64,000 bases of DNA from Flavobacterium chungbukense. GTDB lineage: Bacteria > Bacteroidota > Bacteroidia > Flavobacteriales > Flavobacteriaceae. Location of the stretch: positions 1 to 64,000 of the forward strand of contig NZ_JAJGZV010000001.1 of assembly GCF_020805785.1 (NCBI RefSeq), in the 5' to 3' direction. Both the position numbers and the translations under genes were made by a program. This document shows positions 58,040 to 64,000 of the stretch, piece after piece; the first letter of the stretch is position 1, and every line of letters begins with the position of its first letter. A model generated the notes under the pieces. The model did not search any database. It worked only from the letters and a program-made list of their open reading frames with translations, and was not told the origin of the DNA.

Positions 58040-58951
58040 ATGAACAACTTTATCTTAATATTTTTATTCCTTGCACTCGGTTTAGTTTTACAGCGAGTGA
58101 AGCAATTTCCTGTACATATCTATAAAACACTCAATAAAATTGTAATCTATTTTTGCCTTCCAGCAATTACTTTATATCATATTCCTAAAATAAAATGGAG
58201 CAGTGAATTATTGTTTCCAATAGGAGCGGGATGGATAACTTACATTTTAGCTTTTGTATTTTTTCATTTTTTAGGAAGAAGAAATGGCTGGTCGAATAAA
58301 CTGATAGGATGTTTGATTTTAACAGCAGGATTAAGCAATAGTTCTTTTTTGGGTTATCCGATTATTGAAGCTTTATTTGGGAAAAAAGGTTTAGAAACAG
58401 CCGTTTTAGTCGATCAGCCAGGAACTTTTGTGGTGGTGTCTACGCTTGGCGTTTTTACAGCAGCTTTTTACTCGAAAGGAAGTCCGAACGCTTTAGAAAT
58501 TTTCAAAAAAATAATTCTGTTTCCTCCATTTATCATGTTTGTATTGGCTTGTTCGATGAACATCTTTCAAGTAGATTTAAATGAAAATATTCAATCCTTA
58601 TTATTGAAAATTGGAAGTTTGGTGACGCCTTTGGCTTTACTTTCTGTTGGATTGCAATTAACTTTCGATCGAAAAAGCCAGCATTGGAAGTTTTTAAGAT
58701 TAGGGCTTTTCTTTAAATTAATTTTAGTTCCTTTTGTGATTTTTGTGCTATACGTTTTTATTTTCAATCAGCGTTCTGAAGTTATAAAAATCACTTTAAT
58801 GGAAACTGCAATGGCGCCAATGATTACTGGTGCAATTTTGGCATCGACTTATGGTCTAAAGCCAAAATTAAGCAGTATGATGATTGGTTTTGGAATTCCA
58901 ATTTCGTTTTTAACCCTTGCTGTTTGGTACTTTATCTTAAGTTTTATATAG
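58040..58951 (+). CDS. AEC-family auxin-efflux-type transporter
   Basis: 303 residues with ten membrane helices in two halves (five plus five), as in the AEC family of carriers. Characteristic pieces: ITAGLSNSSFLGYPIIEALFGKKG and VGLQLTFDRKSQHW, and the second-half LMETAMAPMITGAILAS. Exports or imports carboxylates or amino-acid-like anions in other bacteria. The substrate is unknown here. Confidence 0.88.
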   Translation: MNNFILIFLFLALGLVLQRVKQFPVHIYKTLNKIVIYFCLPAITLYHIPKIKWSSELLFPIGAGWITYILAFVFFHFLGRRNGWSNKLIGCLILTAGLSNSSFLGYPIIEALFGKKGLETAVLVDQPGTFVVVSTLGVFTAAFYSKGSPNALEIFKKIILFPPFIMFVLACSMNIFQVDLNENIQSLLLKIGSLVTPLALLSVGLQLTFDRKSQHWKFLRLGLFFKLILVPFVIFVLYVFIFNQRSEVIKITLMETAMAPMITGAILASTYGLKPKLSSMMIGFGIPISFLTLAVWYFILSFI

Positions 58952-59061
58952 TTTAAAATAGTAATTATATCGAGAAAGTAGAATTTTAACTTTTTTTTAC
59001 ATTTTCGATGTTTTCTAAATGCATTTTTTAATTAATTTTAGAGGAACTAAAAAATTAAATT

Positions 59062-59700
59062 ATGTCAACATTACGATTAGGCGATATAGCTCCGGATTTT
59101 CATGCAGAAACCACGCAGGGACCAATCAATTTTCATGAATGGTTAGGAGATTCTTGGGGTGTTTTATTTTCGCATCCAGCAGATTTTACACCTGTTTGTA
59201 CAACTGAATTGGGAACTGTAGCAAACTATGTTCCTGAATTTACAAAAAGAAATACTAAAGTTATAGCTTTGAGTGTAGACGGTTTAGATTCGCACAAGGA
59301 GTGGATTAAAGATATTAACGAAACTCAAAACACGGAGGTTAATTTTCCGATTATTGCAGATGAGGATAAAAAAGTTGCGAATCTTTACGATATGCTTCAT
59401 CCAAATGCAAGTGACAAATTTACAGTGCGTTCTGTTTTTGTTATCGGACCAGATAAAAAAATCAAATTGACTTTGACGTATCCAGCTTCAACAGGAAGAA
59501 ATTTTGACGAATTACTTCGAGTAATTGATAGTTTGCAATTGACAGCAAATTATAGCGTTGCAACTCCAGCAAACTGGAAAGACGGAGAAGATGTTGTTAT
59601 TGCATCTGCAATTCCAGACAGCGATATTCCAGCAAAATTCCCAAAAGGACATACTCCAATTAAACCTTATCTGCGTTTGACTCCGCAGCCGAATAAGTAG
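59062..59700 (+). CDS. 1-Cys peroxiredoxin (Prx6 type)
   Basis: 212 residues. The peroxidatic Cys is C46 in HPADFTPVCTTE. No second cysteine exists anywhere, so the enzyme is a true 1-Cys Prx whose resolution needs an external thiol. The C-terminal arm with PANWKDGEDVV and FPKGHTPIKPYLRLTPQP is the Prx6 signature. Reduces hydroperoxides. The AEC gene precedes it by 110 bases without an obvious terminator. Confidence 0.95.
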   Translation: MSTLRLGDIAPDFHAETTQGPINFHEWLGDSWGVLFSHPADFTPVCTTELGTVANYVPEFTKRNTKVIALSVDGLDSHKEWIKDINETQNTEVNFPIIADEDKKVANLYDMLHPNASDKFTVRSVFVIGPDKKIKLTLTYPASTGRNFDELLRVIDSLQLTANYSVATPANWKDGEDVVIASAIPDSDIPAKFPKGHTPIKPYLRLTPQPNK

Positions 59701-59704
59701 TTTT

Positions 59705-59866
59705 TTGAGGTTCTAAGTGACTGAGGTACTAAGGTTCTAAGGTCTTTAATATAAAAGCGCTAAGATTTCAATTTGTGAAATCTTAGCGCTTTATTTTTTA
59801 TAACTTAAAAGAGTGGAGAGAAAATCTTAGAACCTTAGCCACTTAGTACCTCAGATTCTCAGAACC
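59705..59866. repeat. inverted 'ggttctaag' repeat with nested terminator hairpin
   Basis: Outer arms are approximate inverses: GAGGTTCTAAGTGACTGAGG, then TACTAAGGTTCTAAGG on the left, and CTTAGAACCTTAGCCACTTA, then GTACCTCAG on the right. They enclose a perfect 17-base stem with AAGCGCTAAGATTTCA at 59754-59792, followed by a T-rich run. The inner hairpin can terminate the peroxiredoxin transcript in one direction and the antiporter in the other. Confidence 0.8.
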
Positions 59867-62149
59867 TTATTTAACCGCCAACAAAGCAGTCATTCTTTTT
59901 TTATCTCCTACAACCCAGAGAATATCGTTTTTCTCTAAAATTAAGCTAGATTCGGGATTTAGAATACGATTTCCGTTTCGTTCAATACCTACGACCATTC
60001 CGTCTGTTTTAGTTCTAAATTGACCAATACTTTTTTGAATAAATTCTTCTTGAGAAACTTCCAGCTGGCGAAGTACAATGTTGGTTTCTTCTACTTTTCC
60101 ACGGGCTTCAGTTTCGTTTTGATTGAGGTATTTTGTAAATTCAACAATCTGGGCATCGGTACCAATTACGCAAATTTCATCTCCAGGAAATAAGCGTTCG
60201 TTTTTGGTTGGAATCGGAATAGTAACTTCACCACGTTTAATGTAAGCGATATTAATTCCTAATTGCTCACGAATCTTAAGTTCCTGTAATGTCTGTCCAA
60301 CTAAATTAGACTCTTTTTTAATTTCGAAAAAAGACATATGTCCGTCCCAAGGCATTAGATTGGCATATCTTCTATCTATTTTTTTATTTTCGCGATCGTT
60401 AAGATTTTTTAGAAAATGATTTTCAATTTTATGATATTGCTCATTTAATTTTTTAGGGAAAATTTGATACGCTCCAATCGCGATTATTAAGGCAATAAAA
60501 GCGACTAATGGCGAGAAGAAAATATTCAATAAAAATCCAACAAAAAACAAACCAAGGCTCATTCTAATTAAAATTAGCATCAATAATGCGCCACGATATT
60601 TTCGTTCTTCCCACAAAATTTCTACTTCTTCAACTTTAACACGTCTTAGTGAAAGAGCCCATAAAAAAGGAGCAATAACGACTAAAGTTAATAAAGCGGC
60701 TAAAGTATTTCCGAATCTTGTATCGGCGACTAAAGGCGCGACAAATTTTGATGACAATAAAATAATGGCAGTAATAATTATGGTATGAAGAATAATCTGA
60801 GTTATGGAAGAACGTAGTACAATCTGCCAAGTGCTAACAGATTTAATCGCTTGTGCATTGACACTATATCTGTTGATGTTTTTAACCCATCTTTTAGGCA
60901 TTTTTGATTCTAAATACAAAGCAAATGTTTCAGAATATTTAATTAAAAATGGAGTTGTAAATGTTGTAATAGCAGAAACAGCTACAATGATTGGATACAA
61001 GAAATCGCTTGTTACTTTTAAAGTCATGCCTAGAGTGGCAATAATAAACGAGAATTCTCCAATTTGTGCTAAACTCATTCCAGTTTGAATAGATTGTTTT
61101 AGCGGCTGTCCAGAAAGCAATGCACCGAATGAAGAACTGAGTGCTTTTCCGAAAATGGTTATGAATGTTATTAAAGCAACAGGAAGTGCATAGGAAAACA
61201 ATGTTCCAGGATTAATTAACATTCCTACAGATACAAAGAAAACAGCGCCAAATAAATCTTTTACGGGCTGGATTAAATGTTCTATTTTTTCGGCCATTGT
61301 CGTTTCAGCAATAATAGATCCCATAATGAAAGCTCCTAATGCAGGAGAAAACCCAACGTTTGCCGCAAACATAACCATCATTAAACATAAGGCTAATGAT
61401 ATTATGAGTAGCATTTCATCTGTTAAAAGATGTTTTGCCTTTTTAAAAATAGTCGGAATAATAAATATTCCACCCAAAAACCAAATGATTAAAAAGAAAA
61501 CTAATTTTAATACAGATTGCAATAATTCGGTTCCAGAAACTTGATCACTTACAGCAATGGTGGATAATAAAACGAGCATTAAAATAGCCACAATATCTTC
61601 AACAATGAGAGCCCCAAATACAATTCCAGCAAACTTTTTCCCTTTAACCCCTAATTCATCAAAAGCCCTAATAATAATGGTTGTTGACGAAATAGAAAGT
61701 GTTGCTCCGAGAAAAATACTGTCCATTTTTCCCCATCCCATCCATTGTCCAACACAATATCCAATCAATGTCATGAATAAAATCTGGGTTATGGCGGTGA
61801 TCGATGAGGTTCCTCCAACTTTCATTAGTTTCTTAAAACTGAATTCGAGTCCTAAACTAAAAAGTAAAAATATAACCCCAATTTCTGCCCAGACTTCAAC
61901 ACTTTTCATGTCGGTAATAGAAGGGAAAAAATCGAAATGGTTTCCAGCTAAAAATCCAGCGATTAGATAACCTAAAACCAAGGGCTGTTTCAGTCTTTTA
62001 AATAATAGCACAGCAATTCCTGCAGTCATTAGGATTAATCCCAAATCACTAATTAGAGGTTGTAAGTGGTGTGTACTTTCGGCTGCGGCATTTAATGCAA
62101 TCATATAAAAAAGTGGTATTGTTTTAGGAGCAGATCCAGTTTTTTTCAT
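59867..62149 (-). CDS. Kef-type cation:proton antiporter with two TrkA-C domains
   Basis: 760 residues from ATG 62149 (a TTG 18 bases upstream is in frame). Twelve or so membrane helices of the CPA2 exchanger (about 20-410) with LGYLIAGFLAG and LLFSLGLEFSFKKL, a second hydrophobic block (about 440-560), then two TrkA-C-like domains (about 600-680: PGDEICVIGTDAQI; about 695-760: LEKNDILWVVGDKKRM). The NAD-binding TrkA-N/RCK-N domain of KefB/KefC is not evident. Likely potassium or sodium exchange for pH and osmotic balance. Confidence 0.9.
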   Translation of the reverse strand: MKKTGSAPKTIPLFYMIALNAAAESTHHLQPLISDLGLILMTAGIAVLLFKRLKQPLVLGYLIAGFLAGNHFDFFPSITDMKSVEVWAEIGVIFLLFSLGLEFSFKKLMKVGGTSSITAITQILFMTLIGYCVGQWMGWGKMDSIFLGATLSISSTTIIIRAFDELGVKGKKFAGIVFGALIVEDIVAILMLVLLSTIAVSDQVSGTELLQSVLKLVFFLIIWFLGGIFIIPTIFKKAKHLLTDEMLLIISLALCLMMVMFAANVGFSPALGAFIMGSIIAETTMAEKIEHLIQPVKDLFGAVFFVSVGMLINPGTLFSYALPVALITFITIFGKALSSSFGALLSGQPLKQSIQTGMSLAQIGEFSFIIATLGMTLKVTSDFLYPIIVAVSAITTFTTPFLIKYSETFALYLESKMPKRWVKNINRYSVNAQAIKSVSTWQIVLRSSITQIILHTIIITAIILLSSKFVAPLVADTRFGNTLAALLTLVVIAPFLWALSLRRVKVEEVEILWEERKYRGALLMLILIRMSLGLFFVGFLLNIFFSPLVAFIALIIAIGAYQIFPKKLNEQYHKIENHFLKNLNDRENKKIDRRYANLMPWDGHMSFFEIKKESNLVGQTLQELKIREQLGINIAYIKRGEVTIPIPTKNERLFPGDEICVIGTDAQIVEFTKYLNQNETEARGKVEETNIVLRQLEVSQEEFIQKSIGQFRTKTDGMVVGIERNGNRILNPESSLILEKNDILWVVGDKKRMTALLAVK

Positions 62150-62225
62150 TTTAAATGAAACTCGCAAAACTCTATATCAATTATAAAGCACGACGAAATA
62201 ATCTGGGCAAATAACTCCAAATTAA

Positions 62226-62262
62226 ATAAAAAAAGCTATCTCGATAAAGATAGCTTTTTTTG
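62226..62262 (-). terminator. terminator for purB
   Basis: Minus-strand AAAGCTATCTTTATCGAGATAGCTTT hairpin (arms AAAAAGCTATC / GATAGCTTTTT) with a T-run, 23 bases beyond the purB stop. Confidence 0.85.
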
Positions 62263-62284
62263 GTAAAATATTTTAGTTTTTTTT

Positions 62285-63631
62285 CTAAATTCCTGTGTAA
62301 TTACTAGGCGTTATCGCTAATAATTCTGCACGAACAGCATCAGAAACTTCTAGTGTTGCAATGAAATTATGAATGGCATTTTTATCAATCGCTTCATTTG
62401 TTCTGGTTAAACCTTTTAAAGCTTCGTACGGATTTGGATAAGCTTCGCGACGCAAAATAGTCTGAATTGCCTCAGCCACAACTGCCCAGTTTCTTTCTAA
62501 ATCTTCAGCAAACTTGCTTTCGTTTAAAAGCAATTTGTTTAATCCTTTCAAAGTAGCTTCAAATGCAATAATAGTATGTCCAAACGGAACGCCAACATTA
62601 CGTAACACAGTACTGTCAGTTAAATCACGTTGTAATCTTGAAATTGGTAATTTTGCAGATAAATGCTCAAAAATAGCATTTGCAATACCTAAATTTCCTT
62701 CAGAATTTTCAAAATCAATTGGGTTTACTTTATGTGGCATTGCAGAAGATCCAATTTCTCCAGCTTTGATTTTTTGTTTGAAATAATCCATCGAAACGTA
62801 CGTCCAGATATCACGGTCTAAATCGATGACAATAGTATTGATTCTTTTTAAAGCATCAAAAAATGCTGCAAAATGATCGTAATGCTCAATTTGAGTTGTT
62901 GGAAAAGAGTGTTTCAATCCAAGGTCTGTTTCAACAAATTTATTTCCGAATTGTTTCCAATCAATTTGTGGGTAAGCAACGTGATGTGCATTGAAGTTTC
63001 CTGTTGCGCCACCAAATTTAGCCGCAAACGGAATATTGAATAACAAACGCATCTGCTCTTCTAAACGTTCTACAAAAACTAAAAGTTCTTTACCTAAACG
63101 AGTAGGAGAGGCTGGTTGTCCGTGTGTGCGCGCCAACATCGGAATGTCTTTCCATTCAACGCATAATTCTTTTAATTTTGCAATTACAGCAATTAAAGTC
63201 GGCATATAAACTTGCTCAAACGCTTCTTTTGTAGAAAGCGGAATGGCAGTATTGTTAATGTCTTGAGATGTTAATCCGAAGTGAATGAACTCTTTATATT
63301 GAGATAGACCTAATTTTTCAAATGCATCTTTAATGAAATATTCAACCGCTTTTACATCATGGTTGGTTACTTTTTCTGTTTCTTTAATCCAAAGTGCATC
63401 TTCGGTAGAAAAGTTTTTGTAGATATTTCTCAAGCTTTCAAACAAACTAGAATCAATGCCTTGTAATTGAGGCAATGGAATTTGGCATAACGCAATGAAG
63501 TATTCCACTTCAACTAAAACGCGATATTTTATTAAAGCTTCTTCAGAGAAAAAAGGTGCTAAGTTTTGAGTTTTATTTCTATATCTTCCATCAATTGGCG
63601 ATATAGCATTCAATTCGTTTAGAGTAGTCAT
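62285..63631 (-). CDS. purB: adenylosuccinate lyase
   Basis: Purine biosynthesis: converts SAICAR to AICAR and adenylosuccinate to AMP. 448 residues of the fumarase/aspartase superfamily: HFGLTSQDINNTA (His/Ser base region), the catalytic-loop signature SSAMPHKVNPIDFEN at about 292-306, and TTQIEHYDHFA. Long PurB form as in gamma-proteobacteria and Bacteroidota. Single gene. Confidence 0.96.
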   Translation of the reverse strand: MTTLNELNAISPIDGRYRNKTQNLAPFFSEEALIKYRVLVEVEYFIALCQIPLPQLQGIDSSLFESLRNIYKNFSTEDALWIKETEKVTNHDVKAVEYFIKDAFEKLGLSQYKEFIHFGLTSQDINNTAIPLSTKEAFEQVYMPTLIAVIAKLKELCVEWKDIPMLARTHGQPASPTRLGKELLVFVERLEEQMRLLFNIPFAAKFGGATGNFNAHHVAYPQIDWKQFGNKFVETDLGLKHSFPTTQIEHYDHFAAFFDALKRINTIVIDLDRDIWTYVSMDYFKQKIKAGEIGSSAMPHKVNPIDFENSEGNLGIANAIFEHLSAKLPISRLQRDLTDSTVLRNVGVPFGHTIIAFEATLKGLNKLLLNESKFAEDLERNWAVVAEAIQTILRREAYPNPYEALKGLTRTNEAIDKNAIHNFIATLEVSDAVRAELLAITPSNYTGI

Positions 63632-63735
63632 TGTTATGTTGTTTTTTCGAAAGGTGCAAATATAAACAGAATTTGCGGATTTAAAGTAATCAGAAAGTCA
63701 ATTGAATAAATTTAAAAAGGGAAAAAAGAGAACAT

Positions 63736-63823
63736 AACACAAATTTCACGAATTAACACGGATTTTTTTTTGCTACTTAATAGATAACGTAAGAGATTCG
63801 TGTCAATTCGTGAAATTTGTGTT
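63736..63823. repeat. inverted repeat, 'cacaaatttcacgaatt' family
   Basis: AACACAAATTTCACGAATT (63736-63754) has a perfect inverse ending at 63823, with arms extending imperfectly to about 25 bases (63736-63760 / 63799-63823) around a 38-base loop. It lies in the 207-base gap between the sirtuin gene and purB, which holds no other feature apart from purB's short leader. Confidence 0.8.
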
Positions 63824-63838
63824 CAATAAACTATGTGT

Positions 63839-64000
63839 TTAAATAGATTTTAATTTCTCTCTCAAATCTGCAACTCCTTCTGAAGCAAATTTGGCAATCG
63901 TTTCTACTTTATTTCTGATATTTGGAATTGCAATTGGTTTAGGGTCAATATAAAAAACTTGCGTTGTGCTTGGTGTGTAGGAAATTAATCCAGCTGCAGG
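63839..64000 (-). CDS. cobB: Sir2-family NAD-dependent deacylase, C-terminal part (partial)
   Basis: The gene enters the window on the minus strand and only its last 53 codons are visible. They read PAAGLISYTP, then QVFYIDPKPIAIPN and a terminal ETIAKFASEGVADLREKLK, matching the sirtuin C-terminus (YPAAGLI followed by the NAD-contact strand and the final helix). Stop TAA at 63841-63839. Removes acyl groups from lysines using NAD. Assignment rests on this short piece, so it is moderately certain. The start lies beyond 64000. Confidence 0.72.
   Translation of the reverse strand, partial: PAAGLISYTPSTTQVFYIDPKPIAIPNIRNKVETIAKFASEGVADLREKLKSI

Noticed and set aside
1..64000. CRISPR array or insertion sequence
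   Set aside because: No regularly spaced identical repeats with unique spacers, and no transposase or integrase frame. The repeats present are irregular inverted elements.

Overview
The window looks like a chromosomal segment of a Flavobacterium-type member of the Bacteroidota, close in gene order to Flavobacterium johnsoniae relatives (inference from memory, not a search). Reasons: AT-rich DNA, leaders without Shine-Dalgarno sequences, -7 elements of the form TAnnTTTG, and lineage-typical proteins. These include a PafA-type phosphatase, a long GAPDH, a heterodimeric methylmalonyl-CoA mutase, TonB/plug-type modules, MtaB and HisRS with an insertion.

Layout. 1-450: the 3' end of a 23S rRNA gene, a spacer, a 5S rRNA gene and its terminator. 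0.6-10 kb: PafA phosphatase; alanine dehydrogenase divergent from an Lrp/AsnC regulator; GAPDH; an HtrA protease; then dapF, an acetyltransferase and mltG. 10-16.4 kb: a lysozyme-like secreted protein; the methylmalonyl-CoA mutase operon, whose two subunit genes are separated by a RelE/ParE-type toxin-antitoxin pair; an FtsB/DivIC-like protein; uridine kinase. 16.6-25.4 kb: mostly minus-strand housekeeping genes (dienoyl-CoA reductase-like SDR, methionine aminotransferase, two TonB-C proteins, RsmI-like methylase, LMW phosphatase, dnaA, YigZ, a HAD phosphatase, ribD). 25.5-38.8 kb: mostly plus-strand genes (prmC, hisS, tRNA-Trp, grpE-dnaJ, an ABC exporter, an NtrC-type regulator without its DNA-binding domain, a one-lobed DEAD-box protein, DUF2007, a HAD hydrolase). 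38.9-49.7 kb: a secreted cysteine protein, mtaB, and an ECF sigma / membrane protein / VWA-protein cluster, followed by hypothetical genes. 49.9-64 kb: PPK2, an outer-membrane beta-barrel protein, a MATE exporter, an LtaS-like sulfatase-fold enzyme, MeaB, an Rrf2/NAD(P)-binding pair, an AEC transporter, 1-Cys peroxiredoxin, a Kef-type antiporter, purB and the 3' end of a sirtuin gene.

How genes work together. MutA, MutB and the distant MeaB form the B12-dependent mutase system. DapF and MltG serve peptidoglycan, GrpE and DnaJ form a chaperone pair, and Lrp probably controls ald. The ECF cluster is the best candidate for an unusual system. Its anti-sigma-like membrane protein and its VWA protein both carry SusC-type TonB plug-like segments, with no receptor barrel present.

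The second striking theme is intergenic. Much non-coding space is filled by several families of dispersed, sentence-like repeats, many of them long inverted repeats. They form leaders directly abutting start codons, sit in the rRNA spacer, and in one case lie inside the reading frame of mutB. No insertion sequence, prophage or CRISPR array was seen.
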